Shown: positions 1 through 8,178 of the stretch, piece after piece | How the letters are laid out: each line of letters begins with the position of its first letter | Numbering within the stretch: position 1 is the first letter of the stretch | From: an uncultured Nitrospira sp. | GTDB lineage: Bacteria > Nitrospirota > Nitrospiria > Nitrospirales > Nitrospiraceae | Length of the DNA stretch: 57,519 nucleotides | Assembly: GCA_902500785.1 (NCBI GenBank) | Contig: CABVRW010000020.1 | Coordinates: 1 to 57,519 of the forward strand | Direction of reading: 5' to 3' | Notes under the pieces: generated by a model | The model's input: only the letters and a program-made list of their open reading frames with translations | Told to the model about the DNA's origin: nothing | Database searches by the model: none | Translations under genes and position numbers: made by a program

Positions 1-115
1 CGTTCACATCGCGTGTATCCGTCGAGCACATCGACTGGACTGAAATCGGCGCATCCCCGCCGATCTTCACCGACCCCGCCTGAATCTGCCGCGTCTTTTT
101 TCTGGTGATATGCAT
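1..115 (-). CDS. ispG: 4-hydroxy-3-methylbut-2-enyl diphosphate synthase, N-terminus (partial)
   Basis: IspG (GcpE) is the 4Fe-4S enzyme that converts the cyclic diphosphate MEcPP to HMBPP, the penultimate step of the MEP isoprenoid pathway. Only the first 38 codons are inside the window; the gene continues past base 1. Starting at ATG 115-113 the protein reads [14 protein letters not shown], then [15 protein letters not shown] and CSTDTRDVN, which match the conserved IspG N-terminus ([11 protein letters not shown]...TdT.D). It begins 41 bases after the dxs stop on the same strand, so the two MEP genes are probably co-transcribed. No strong Shine-Dalgarno is visible; an AGGA lies about 17 bases upstream. 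Confidence 0.88.
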   Translation of the reverse strand, partial: MHITRKKTRQIQAGSVKIGGDAPISVQSMCSTDTRDVN

Positions 116-156
116 CAGTGTCTCGGCTTGTCCTGTTTACGTGGTGTCCGTCTCAG

Positions 157-2103
157 CTAGCTACCCTGTTCATCTCCGTGCGGCAAACTCCCCACGAGCG
201 ACGCCAACCGGGCGGCGTCGTCCGTAGCCACACTGGCCCCGAACAAGGCTTTCACGCTGTTATACATGCCGTCCGCGGTCAGGCCATATCGTTCACGCAG
301 CAGGTCCTGCGGCCCCTGCTCAATGTACCAATCGGGAAGGCCGATGAGCTTTGTCCGCAGATGCGTGAGTCCCTCTTCCGATAGGGCTTCCAAGACCGCG
401 GATCCGAATCCGCCCATCTTGCAGCCTTCTTCGACAGTCACCAGGCAACGAACATTCTTCGCAGTCTTGCTGATCAGTTCGGTGTCCAACGGCTTCACGA
501 ACCGGGCGTTGACCACTGCAGCGGAGATGCCTTCCTGGGCCAATCGTTCGGCAGCCTTCATGGCGGGCCAGACGGTCACCCCGATCGCCACGATCGCGAC
601 ATCTGTGCCCTCACGCAACAACTCGCCCTTGCCGATCGGCAGGGCCGTCGGTTCAGGATCCATCGGCACTCCAAGGCTGACGCCGCGGGCGTAACGCACC
701 GACGCGGGGCCGTCGTAACTCACGCAGGTCTTCATCATGTGCTGCAGCTCGTTCTCATCCTTGGGCGCGGCGACCACCATGTTCGGCACATGCCGTAAGA
801 AGGCAAAATCAAACGCGCCGTGGTGCGTCGTGCCGTCCTCAGCCACGAGGCCTCCCCGGTCGATGCAGAAGGTCACGGGCAGGTTCTGGGTGGCCACATC
901 GTGCACCACCTGGTCGTAGGCTCGTTGCAAGAAGGTGGAATACAGCGCGACCACCGGCTTCATCCCCTGCGCGGCCATACCGGCGGCAAAGGTGACGGCA
1001 TGTTGCTCGGCGATGCCCACATCGTAAATACGGTCCGGGAAAACCTTTTCAAATGCGTTGAGGCCGGTCCCCTCGCACATCGCGGCGGTGATGGCCACGA
1101 CCCGCTTGTCCTGGTGGGCGACCTTGATCAGCGCATCAACGGCCATGCTCGTATAGCTGGGTCTCGACGCTTTCTTCGCCGGCACGCCCGTTTCGCGCAC
1201 GAACGGCGGACAGGCATGGAACCAGACAGGATTATTCATCGCCGCCTGATATCCCAAGCCCTTCTTCGTAATCACATGGAGCAGAACCGGGCCCTTCATC
1301 TTCAGCACGTTCTCCAAGGTGGGCAGAAGATGCTCAAAATTATGCCCGTCGATCGGACCCGCATACTGGAAGCCCAATTCCTCGAACAACAGACCCGGAA
1401 GAATCGCGCCCTTGGCCAATTCCTCGGCCCGTCGTGCGAATTTCTGGACTTCTAACCCGATGTGAGGGATCTTCCGCAACAATTGGCCGGTTTCCTCCCG
1501 CATGCGGGCGTAAAATTCGCCGGTGAAAGTCCGGTTCAAGTAGGCTGAAATCGCTCCGACGTTCTTGGAGATAGACATCTGGTTGTCGTTCAGGACAACG
1601 ATGAAATCCTTGTGCGTGCCTCCGGCATGGTGCAACCCTTCCAGCGTCATCCCAGCCGTCATCGCGCCATCACCGACGACACACACCACCTTGTGTTTCT
1701 CATGGCGCTGATCACGGGCTTCCACCATCCCGAACGCGGCGGAAACCCCCGTGCCGGCATGCCCGGCATTGAAGGTATCGTAAGCACTCTCCTCGCGTTT
1801 GCAGAAGCCGCTCAACCCCCCGTACTGCCGCAGCGTGTGAAACTGCTCCCGGCGTCCGGTGAGGAGCTTGTGGGTATAGGCTTGATTGCTGGTGTCCCAC
1901 ACAATCTTATCTTTCGGCGTCTCCAGAAGATATTGCAGCGCGACCGTTAGCTCGACGACTCCCAGATTGGAGGCCAGGTGCCCCCCGACATTCGACACCA
2001 CAGCAAGGATCTGCTCACGGATCTCCTGGCAGAGTTCCGGGAACTGCTCAGGGGAGAGACGTTTCAAATCAGCGGGACTGTGGATATTTTTCAACAGAGA
2101 CAT
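157..2103 (-). CDS. dxs: 1-deoxy-D-xylulose-5-phosphate synthase
   Basis: Dxs condenses pyruvate and glyceraldehyde-3-phosphate, with thiamine diphosphate, into DXP; this is the entry step of the MEP pathway and feeds hopanoid, quinone and carotenoid synthesis. The 648-residue product has the family's usual length. Visible motifs are the substrate-site SNQAYTHK near residue 72, the TPP-binding GDGAMTAG near 144 with NDNQMS near 172, and a transketolase central and C-terminal domain with DVGIAEQHAV. The start is supported by AAGGAG eight bases upstream. A promoter with a perfect -35 lies at 2218-2246, so dxs probably has its own transcript, running into ispG. It sits directly downstream of the hopanoid/Mla operon on the same strand. 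Confidence 0.97.
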   Translation of the reverse strand: MSLLKNIHSPADLKRLSPEQFPELCQEIREQILAVVSNVGGHLASNLGVVELTVALQYLLETPKDKIVWDTSNQAYTHKLLTGRREQFHTLRQYGGLSGFCKREESAYDTFNAGHAGTGVSAAFGMVEARDQRHEKHKVVCVVGDGAMTAGMTLEGLHHAGGTHKDFIVVLNDNQMSISKNVGAISAYLNRTFTGEFYARMREETGQLLRKIPHIGLEVQKFARRAEELAKGAILPGLLFEELGFQYAGPIDGHNFEHLLPTLENVLKMKGPVLLHVITKKGLGYQAAMNNPVWFHACPPFVRETGVPAKKASRPSYTSMAVDALIKVAHQDKRVVAITAAMCEGTGLNAFEKVFPDRIYDVGIAEQHAVTFAAGMAAQGMKPVVALYSTFLQRAYDQVVHDVATQNLPVTFCIDRGGLVAEDGTTHHGAFDFAFLRHVPNMVVAAPKDENELQHMMKTCVSYDGPASVRYARGVSLGVPMDPEPTALPIGKGELLREGTDVAIVAIGVTVWPAMKAAERLAQEGISAAVVNARFVKPLDTELISKTAKNVRCLVTVEEGCKMGGFGSAVLEALSEEGLTHLRTKLIGLPDWYIEQGPQDLLRERYGLTADGMYNSVKALFGASVATDDAARLASLVGSLPHGDEQGS

Positions 2104-2217
2104 TGCACAATCTCCTTGTCAAGGTATGACAATTGGACACAGGTATTCATTCAGTGGGAAACAATCGTATAGAGAAGGTCGCGACGAAGCAGCGAAGAAG
2201 TTTCGTACAATTGTCTC

Positions 2218-2246
2218 ATCCTCACATATGCCGCAGACGGTGTCAA
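2218..2246 (-). promoter_or_regulatory. putative sigma70 promoter of dxs-ispG
   Basis: Read on the minus strand, TTGACA (2246-2241, six of six) is followed by a 17-base spacer and GAGGAT (2223-2218), with a TG just upstream of the -10 as in extended -10 promoters. The predicted start near 2211 gives a leader of about 108 bases before dxs. The -10 matches only three of six positions, so confidence is moderate. Confidence 0.45.
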
Positions 2247-2248
2247 GA

Positions 2249-2271
2249 TTTCGCGTTCCGCCGAAGCGAAA
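2249..2271 (-). terminator. hairpin at the end of the hopanoid/Mla operon
   Basis: The stem TTTCGC/GCGAAA is extended inward by TTC/GAA around a GGCG loop. It lies 16 bases past the DUF3187 stop and directly before the dxs -35 box. There is no T-tract, so it may be a weak terminator or a 3'-end stabiliser. Confidence 0.35.
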
Positions 2272-2286
2272 ACCATGCGGCCGATC

Positions 2287-3285
2287 CTACGATCGAAACC
2301 GGTAGGTGAGGACGGTCGACAGGGTAAAGTCCGCCGCGCTCCCGGTGATAAAGTCCAGATTCTCCACTCCGTAGAGCTGCCACAGCAGCCCAGGAAAGAT
2401 TCGATAACTCACCCCGAGCACCGACTCCGTGACTCCCTTGTCCAAGACGCGCGTCCCTGTCCCGTGAAACGGGGGGGAATAATAGTCGAACTGTGCCGTG
2501 ATGGAGAAATTGTCCGTCCAGAGATATTCCACGGCCACCAACCCATTCACCACCGGCTGAAGTCCAAGCCCGGCAATTTTCCCCGTCGGAAAAATCCCGT
2601 TCACATTGGCATAGACGATCCAGCTTGAGGCCAGGCGTTTCTCGACGGCAACGCCGAGACCCGCGTCCGGATGGCCGCTGCCAAATACTTCTCCGGTGTC
2701 TCCAGTGGGCGCCTTCACGGCGACCCGAAGGGAGAGGGCCGGAACGGTAGAGGTTTCTTTCAACAGCTGGTACTTCCCGTAGAATGAGATGTCTCCCAGC
2801 CCTGCGGCACCCTCGGAGCCTCTGAACAACGTTCGTCCACCGTTCGAGATAGTAAACGCATAGGGGGTGCCTTCAAGCGCCTTGCGCGGCGGCGACACCC
2901 CTGTGGTCAAACTCTCCACGCCCTTGATCGGGCCGTCCATAAATCCCCCATAGCGGTGGAGCGTGGGAATCTCTGCGCCGATCTCAAACCGGTCGGTCAG
3001 TCCATATCGCAGAAAGAGGCCCGTCCGAACGGTCTCAAACTTCATCGTGACCTCTGCCTGCTCCTCACTGTCCCGAGCGATGCTGGCCGTGTTGGCCACC
3101 TCCATTCGCACGTCGAACTCTCCCTTGTGCAACACTGCGGCCCGCTCGCCGGGCATGCCGAGAACCAGTTGATCCAGGGCTTGAAAATTTCTGACGGGGA
3201 ACGGACCGAAGCCTTCCGCTCCGGCTGAACACGGTAGGCCGCACAAGAGCGCAAGGATGGAGAAAAAACGAATGGTCTGCCGCAT
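2287..3285 (-). CDS. DUF3187-like outer-membrane beta-barrel protein
   Basis: Exported protein of unknown function, about 332 residues, resembling the DUF3187 family. It has a hydrophobic signal peptide (FFSILALLCGLPCSAGAEG) followed by alternating amphipathic strands with many aromatic residues, ending in the typical barrel terminus LTYRFRS. The ATG at 3285 is preferred over upstream codons because GAGG lies six bases before it and the signal peptide then begins properly; the alternative ATG at 3309 and GTG at 3315 would add a charged leader. It is the last gene of the shc-hpnG-mla operon and starts right after the Omp85-like gene, so a role in outer-membrane lipid or protein handling is inferred from context only. 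Confidence 0.7.
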   Translation of the reverse strand: MRQTIRFFSILALLCGLPCSAGAEGFGPFPVRNFQALDQLVLGMPGERAAVLHKGEFDVRMEVANTASIARDSEEQAEVTMKFETVRTGLFLRYGLTDRFEIGAEIPTLHRYGGFMDGPIKGVESLTTGVSPPRKALEGTPYAFTISNGGRTLFRGSEGAAGLGDISFYGKYQLLKETSTVPALSLRVAVKAPTGDTGEVFGSGHPDAGLGVAVEKRLASSWIVYANVNGIFPTGKIAGLGLQPVVNGLVAVEYLWTDNFSITAQFDYYSPPFHGTGTRVLDKGVTESVLGVSYRIFPGLLWQLYGVENLDFITGSAADFTLSTVLTYRFRS

Positions 3286-3315
3286 GAGTAACCTCGGCCG
3301 TTCACTCATTGGCAC

Positions 3316-4521
3316 TTAATAGGGAAAATCCAACCCAGCGAAGACGGCCCCGCCTTCGCGGCTATATCCATAGTCGATGCGACCGACAACGTTCGGCCGC
3401 ACAATCGCCCGAAACCCGACCCCGGGGGTCATCCGATAGTCTTGAAAACTTACATCCTTAAATGAGTTGAACACCTGCCCCGTGTCCAGAAACGGTGCCA
3501 CCTCAAAATCGGCCGTCACCCCCGCCAATTTCGTCCGCATGACGTGAATGCGCTCTTCGATGCTGAAGGCGATCAAATGCTTGTCGATGTACCGGTCCTG
3601 CCCGAACCCGCGCAGATTGTTCTGCCCTCCCAGCGAAGACTGTTCGAAGAACGGTACTTGCGACCCGATCGTCGCTTGCAGGTCGGCACGAATGACGAGA
3701 ATGGCGCGCTTGGATTCGCTGGGGAACAACTTTTTGACTTCCAGTTCATAACGCGAATAGACCGGGTGGTCGCCGTTTTTCACATTTTGATTCAGTTCAG
3801 CATAGGCCGTCACGGCCACGCCGTCGGTCGGGGTGACGAGGCTGTCCCGCGTGTCGTAGTAAAACGAGGCGCGATGGCCCACGATGATCGACTCGCCTTG
3901 AATGCCGTCGACAGTGGGGAATTGCTCGACCGAAAAGGGCAGATCTGTCGCGCCGCGCTGGAGCTGTACCTGCCGGACCCGCTGCCCGACCGAAATCTGC
4001 GTCACTTCATTCGCGTAGAGCCCGAGCCGCCAGTAGGCGCGCGCTTCCCTGGCCGTATAGTTGGACTCATCCGCCTGGGTGGTCGCCTGCCCGAGCCCGA
4101 AGAACCGCGAGGTGGCATTCTTAAAAAAGGTGCCGCCGAAGTTGAGTGAGTATTGTCCATTGCCGAACGCCGGATCGACATAGTCGAATAAGACCTTGCG
4201 TTCGATCCGCTCGGTCAGCGAGGCGATGAATCGCATCTGACGGCCACCTGGGTCGTACTTAAAGAGATTAAAGACCGCACGACTGCCCACGATCGAATTC
4301 TGAATGAGCATCGGCGCCATGAGATATTTGAGCTCGCCGTCGGGGTCCGAAATGAGGATCGGCGTGATCAACCCGGCATCGTTCCCGTCGTTTTTGCTGG
4401 TCGAGACCGACGGGACGGGAAAGATTTGCGTGTCCGCGCGGATCGGAGCCGGAAGACTCAGGAACAAGAGTCCGGAGAGCGCCAGAAGAAAACGAATCGA
4501 CAACAAATAATTACACTGCAT
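3316..4521 (-). CDS. BamA/TamA-like Omp85 beta-barrel protein without POTRA domains
   Basis: Predicted outer-membrane barrel of the bacterial surface antigen (D15/Omp85) family, 401 residues. A signal peptide (residues about 7-29) precedes a barrel with the family's features: FYYDTRDS near the middle, a LGGQNNLRGFGQDRY stretch like the conserved (V/L)RG(Y/F) loop-6 motif, and a C-terminus ending in aromatic residues (GLDFPY). It is half the length of BamA, and no POTRA repeats are visible. It lies 34 bases downstream of mlaC in the same operon. No mlaA gene is present here, so this barrel is a candidate outer-membrane partner for the Mla machinery; that is inference. Confidence 0.75.
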   Translation of the reverse strand: MQCNYLLSIRFLLALSGLLFLSLPAPIRADTQIFPVPSVSTSKNDGNDAGLITPILISDPDGELKYLMAPMLIQNSIVGSRAVFNLFKYDPGGRQMRFIASLTERIERKVLFDYVDPAFGNGQYSLNFGGTFFKNATSRFFGLGQATTQADESNYTAREARAYWRLGLYANEVTQISVGQRVRQVQLQRGATDLPFSVEQFPTVDGIQGESIIVGHRASFYYDTRDSLVTPTDGVAVTAYAELNQNVKNGDHPVYSRYELEVKKLFPSESKRAILVIRADLQATIGSQVPFFEQSSLGGQNNLRGFGQDRYIDKHLIAFSIEERIHVMRTKLAGVTADFEVAPFLDTGQVFNSFKDVSFQDYRMTPGVGFRAIVRPNVVGRIDYGYSREGGAVFAGLDFPY

Positions 4522-4555
4522 GGCGCTCGCCGGAATCGGTCGCCCCCTCCCGGAA

Positions 4556-5170
4556 CTACGGAGCTTTGATCTTATTGGATTTCTTGCGAAGTTGGTCGAC
4601 GAGGTCGGAGTACGAGGAGGTGTGGAGGATCTTTGTAAATTGCCCGCGGTAATTATTCACCAGACTGACGCCATCGACCACAACATCGTACACATGCCAG
4701 TCGTTACTCTTGTTCAACAACCGGTAATCCATGGGGATCTCGGTTTTTCCGGACAGCACTTTGGTGCGCACCTCCGCATATTCTTTTTCAGTCCGCTCAT
4801 TGAGATACTGCACACCTTCGCCGGAATACGTCTCCACCCGATCGGCATAGGTATTGGTCAACAGGGTTCGAAAGAGTTCGACGAATTCTTTCTTTTCCTT
4901 GTCGGACAACTGATTCCACTGTGCTCCCAGCGACCGCCTGGACATTTCGGGATAATCGAACCTCGCTGCCACGACGGTCTCCAAGCGCTGCCGGCGGTCC
5001 TCCTGACGTGCGGGCGCTTTCAATTCTTGATCGTTCAAGATCTTGAGCACTTCATCGATGGTCCCCTTGACCGAATCAGTCGCGCCACCGGCCATGACGG
5101 ACGCAATCCCGCCCATACACAGCTGCAGAGCCACGAGGGCTCCTATGATGATCCATCGCCTTGCATGCAT
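4556..5170 (-). CDS. mlaC: MlaC/Ttg2D (HpnM-like) periplasmic lipid-binding protein
   Basis: MlaC-type proteins carry phospholipid through the periplasm between the inner-membrane MlaFEDB complex and the outer membrane; the hopanoid-associated protein HpnM belongs to the same toluene-tolerance (Ttg2D) family. The 204-residue product has a signal peptide (IIIGALVALQLCMGG...) and family signatures such as RFDYPEMSRRSLG, EFVELFRTLLTNTYADR and the C-terminal VDGVSLVNNYRGQF. It follows mlaE, mlaF and mlaD on the same strand, 87 bases after mlaD. Whether its cargo is phospholipid or hopanoid cannot be read from the sequence. Confidence 0.9.
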   Translation of the reverse strand: MHARRWIIIGALVALQLCMGGIASVMAGGATDSVKGTIDEVLKILNDQELKAPARQEDRRQRLETVVAARFDYPEMSRRSLGAQWNQLSDKEKKEFVELFRTLLTNTYADRVETYSGEGVQYLNERTEKEYAEVRTKVLSGKTEIPMDYRLLNKSNDWHVYDVVVDGVSLVNNYRGQFTKILHTSSYSDLVDQLRKKSNKIKAP

Positions 5171-5257
5171 CCCTACACCTCTCCGTTGAGTGGTGATTCT
5201 CTCACACCACCGGCCTGGCTTATTGATTCTCCTACCCCAACGCTGTAATCGATTGAG

Positions 5258-5701
5258 TTAGTTCACCTTGCCGTGCACATACTGGCTGACCAATTCCTCG
5301 AGATCAAGTCCGGACTCGGTATCACGGATTTTGTCACCGGGCTTCAACGGATCGCCCCCGCCCCCCACCGACAGGGCAAGATACTTGTCTCCGATAATCC
5401 CGCGGGTCTTGATTGAGGCGATCGTATCTGAATACAGCTTCACGCCGTCTTGAATCGCCAGGGCCACCACCGCACGGTCGCTGTTCAGACCGATGTTCCG
5501 GACACGCCCGACCTCGACCCCGGCGATTTCCACCGACGCGCCGGGCTTGAGTCCCGATGCGGAAGTAAACTCCGCGTCGACCGCGTAGTTATTCCCTCCG
5601 ATCACTTCCAGCTTCCCCAGCTTGATGGACAGATATCCCAGGCATGCCACCCCGACGAGCACGAAGATGCCCACCATCAATTCCAGTTTTGCACGTTCCA
5701 T
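5258..5701 (-). CDS. mlaD: MlaD-type MCE-domain lipid transport protein
   Basis: MlaD anchors to the inner membrane and forms a hexameric MCE ring that passes lipids between the ABC transporter and MlaC. The 147-residue protein has one N-terminal transmembrane segment (LMVGIFVLVGVACLGYLSI) followed by an MCE domain (YAVDAEFTSASGLKPGASVE, then IAGVEVGRVRNI and GIIGDKYLAL). AGGAG five bases upstream supports the start. It lies 11 bases after mlaF. The length is typical of the short MlaD type, as opposed to multi-MCE YebT/PqiB proteins. Confidence 0.93.
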   Translation of the reverse strand: MERAKLELMVGIFVLVGVACLGYLSIKLGKLEVIGGNNYAVDAEFTSASGLKPGASVEIAGVEVGRVRNIGLNSDRAVVALAIQDGVKLYSDTIASIKTRGIIGDKYLALSVGGGGDPLKPGDKIRDTESGLDLEELVSQYVHGKVN

Positions 5702-5712
5702 GTGGTCTCCTA

Positions 5713-6474
5713 TCAGAGGGACGCGGTCGGCAGCCCCTTCGCCATGACGGTCCCTGCGACAAAAATAAACTCCCGAATTTCCTCATCCGTCGTCTTCACA
5801 AACTCACTCGATGTCGCCATCTCCGCAATCCGTCCCTCCTTGAGCATCGCCACATAATCGGAGATCCCAAAAATCTCCGGGATCTCGTGGCTGACCATGA
5901 CGGCGGTAAACCCGAACTGGCGCTGCATGTCGAGAATCAGATCGTGAATGGATTTCGCCATCAACGGATCCAGCCCGGTCGTCGGTTCATCAAACAGAAT
6001 GATCTCCGGCTCCATCACCAATGCGCGAGCCAACCCCGCCCGCTTGCGCATACCTCCGCTGAGTTCCGCGGGAAATTTGTGCCCCATGCCGGAGAGTCCC
6101 ACCTGTTCCAATTTCTCCTCGACCCGACGCGTGACCGTCTCTCCTTTGAGACGAAGCTTTTCTCGGAGGGGAAAGGCCACATTGTCGAAGACGGTCATTG
6201 AATCGAACAGCGCGGCGCTTTGAAACAACATGGCGAATTTCTTGCGCACCTCGTTGAGCGCCTGCCCCTTCATGGGGGCGATATCGGTCCCGTCGATCAA
6301 GACCTGGCCCCGATCAGGCTGCATGAGACCGATCATGTGTTTCAGCAACACGCTCTTTCCCGAGCCGCTTCGACCGATGATCGTGGTGAGCTTTCCCGCA
6401 GGGATCGACAAGTCCACTCCTCGCAAGACCTGTTGCCCGCCCAAGTTCTTTTCGACACCGACCAGCTCAATCAC
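5713..6474 (-). CDS. mlaF: MlaF-type ABC transporter ATP-binding protein
   Basis: ATPase of the Mla lipid transporter. Walker A (GRSGSGKSVLLKH), the Q-loop (FAMLFQSAALFDSMTVFDN), the signature LSGGMRKRAGLARAL and Walker B (EIILFDEPTTGLDP) with the switch histidine (VMVSHEIPE) are all present; SGGMRKR is characteristic of MlaF and MCE-associated ATPases. I chose the GTG at 6474 because GGAG lies five bases before it and the protein then opens like other ATPases (IELVGVEKNL). An upstream GTG at 6537 in the same frame would add 21 residues. Located between mlaE and mlaD with almost no spacing. Confidence 0.93.
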   Translation of the reverse strand: MIELVGVEKNLGGQQVLRGVDLSIPAGKLTTIIGRSGSGKSVLLKHMIGLMQPDRGQVLIDGTDIAPMKGQALNEVRKKFAMLFQSAALFDSMTVFDNVAFPLREKLRLKGETVTRRVEEKLEQVGLSGMGHKFPAELSGGMRKRAGLARALVMEPEIILFDEPTTGLDPLMAKSIHDLILDMQRQFGFTAVMVSHEIPEIFGISDYVAMLKEGRIAEMATSSEFVKTTDEEIREFIFVAGTVMAKGLPTASL

Positions 6475-6540
6475 GATGACTCCGCCGTTCGCGTCATGCG
6501 CTTCCCCCTGCTTTCCCGTCCGCCCCGCGCCGACCACGCA

Positions 6541-7308
6541 TCAGAGCAACACGGACGTCAGAAAATAGTCCCACACCAGAATCAAGACCGCCGACAGCAC
6601 GACGGCTTCGGTGGTCGCCGTCCCCAGCCCTTCAGCGCTGTGCTTGGTGTGAAACCCTTTGTAGCAGCAGATCCAACTGATCAACAAACCAAAGCTGATG
6701 GATTTCAGAATGCCTCCGTAGACATCCTTCCACTCCACGGCCGATTCAATCGAGCTCCAATACGCGCCCTCGTTGCCGTTCAACAGCTGCACGCCGACGA
6801 CGTATCCGCCATAGATCCCCACCACGTCGAACAGCGCGACCAGCAGCGGGACGGCGATCACACTAGCGACGAGCTTGGGCCCGATCAGATATTGCAGCGG
6901 ATTGATCGCCATCGTGTCCAAGGCATCGATCTGCTCCGTTATCCGCATAATGCCGATCTCCGCCGTCATGGCCGATCCGGCCCGAGCCGTCACCATCAAC
7001 GCCGCTAGGACGGGGCCCAATTCCCGGATAATGCTGAGCGCCACGGCGGAGCCCAGCACCGCTTCGGAACCGAACTTCCGGAGCGTATAATGCCCTTGAA
7101 GCGCCAGCACCATCCCCGTAAACACGGCCGTGAGGACCACGACGAAGGTGGACTTATAGCCGATAAAATTCAGCTGTTTGACGATTTGGTAGATCCGGAA
7201 CGGCGGACGCGTCAACCAGGCAAAGGAGGACAGGAGAAACAACATCATCCGTCCCATCTGCTCTGTCAGATCGATGGTGTACCGTCCGATACGCGCAATG
7301 CCTTCCAT
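6541..7308 (-). CDS. mlaE: MlaE-type ABC transporter permease
   Basis: Integral membrane permease of the Mla system (MlaE/Ttg2B family). The 255-residue product has about five to six hydrophobic segments and the family signature ELGPVLAALMVTARAGSAMTAE, followed by GTMRITEQIDAL-like residues (here GIMRITEQIDALDTM) and NPLQYLIGPK. The ATG at 7308 is chosen because AGGAGGG lies six bases upstream; the longer frame from 7362 lacks this. It is 60 bases downstream of hpnG and upstream of mlaF, placing the Mla genes in the same transcript as the hopanoid genes. Confidence 0.93.
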   Translation of the reverse strand: MEGIARIGRYTIDLTEQMGRMMLFLLSSFAWLTRPPFRIYQIVKQLNFIGYKSTFVVVLTAVFTGMVLALQGHYTLRKFGSEAVLGSAVALSIIRELGPVLAALMVTARAGSAMTAEIGIMRITEQIDALDTMAINPLQYLIGPKLVASVIAVPLLVALFDVVGIYGGYVVGVQLLNGNEGAYWSSIESAVEWKDVYGGILKSISFGLLISWICCYKGFHTKHSAEGLGTATTEAVVLSAVLILVWDYFLTSVLL

Positions 7309-7368
7309 GCCACGCCCTCCTGTGGTCCACCTGCCGAAAACCCAGTCTCCGCAACGCGTCAATCCCCG

Positions 7369-8124
7369 TCAGGCAAACCCATCCCGTAACGCCTTCTGGG
7401 CACAGGCTCGATATAGGGCCGTCAACTGTGCCCCGGCGACCCGGCTTTGCACGCGAAGCCGATGGAGTCCGATGACACTCGTCGGATGCGCCAGGCACGC
7501 GGCAACACCCTTGACCCAACCAGATGGCCTGAGAAACAGATTGAAGTCAAGCGGAAGGCTTTCATCGACGAGATCCGACGTAGTCCGAACGATCACAAAC
7601 GGAATCCGGCACTCTACGGCTACCAGACCCAATGCCGCACTTTCCATGTCGAGACCGACGCCTCCCAACCGATTGGCGATGTCCTGTTTTTCTTCCGCTC
7701 GACAGAGCACTCGTGGAACCGTGACGAATCGTCCGGTCTGCATCGGCAGGCATTGCTGCTGCACCGCGAGCCGTACCCAGTCGACCATCGTTGTGGCACA
7801 GGGAACGGATCGGCCCGCCTCCCTCCCACCTTCCATCATGACCTGGGTTCCGATCAGCACCTCACCAATCCCGGCTGGTCCCAGCGCACAAGCAAATCCA
7901 GTCGACCACACCGCGGTGAATGGTTGCGCCGCAAGTACCGCCCGCGCGGTCGCGGCCGCCCGGTCTGGACCGACGCCCATCGGAATGATCCACCACTCGA
8001 CCTGAGCTTGCCGCGCGACTAAGCTGCTGATTCCGCCGACCATCTGCACCTCGGTCGTGACAAACGCCTGTCGTACGGCAGCCAGTTCCCATCTGGTTGC
8101 CACGAAGACGCCGATCGCGGTCAC
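7369..8124 (-). CDS. hpnG: hopanoid-associated nucleoside phosphorylase HpnG-like
   Basis: Member of the MTA/SAH nucleosidase and purine phosphorylase fold. In hopanoid clusters HpnG removes adenine from adenosylhopane to give phosphoribosylhopane, leading to side-chain-extended hopanoids. Visible features are the N-terminal strand with ATRWELAAVR, a glycine-rich MGVGPDRAA, the GFACALGP segment, and the substrate-binding GLDMESAALG plus RTTSDLVDE near the C-terminus. It lies six bases after the shc stop, which is the main reason for the HpnG call. The GTG at 8124 has GGGAG five bases before it; an in-frame GTG at 8172 is the alternative. hpnH is not in this window. Confidence 0.8.
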   Translation of the reverse strand: MTAIGVFVATRWELAAVRQAFVTTEVQMVGGISSLVARQAQVEWWIIPMGVGPDRAAATARAVLAAQPFTAVWSTGFACALGPAGIGEVLIGTQVMMEGGREAGRSVPCATTMVDWVRLAVQQQCLPMQTGRFVTVPRVLCRAEEKQDIANRLGGVGLDMESAALGLVAVECRIPFVIVRTTSDLVDESLPLDFNLFLRPSGWVKGVAACLAHPTSVIGLHRLRVQSRVAGAQLTALYRACAQKALRDGFA

Positions 8125-8178
8125 AGAGACTCCCGCGGAACAATGACAAGAAGAGCTGAACTCGCTGGACACCCACGG

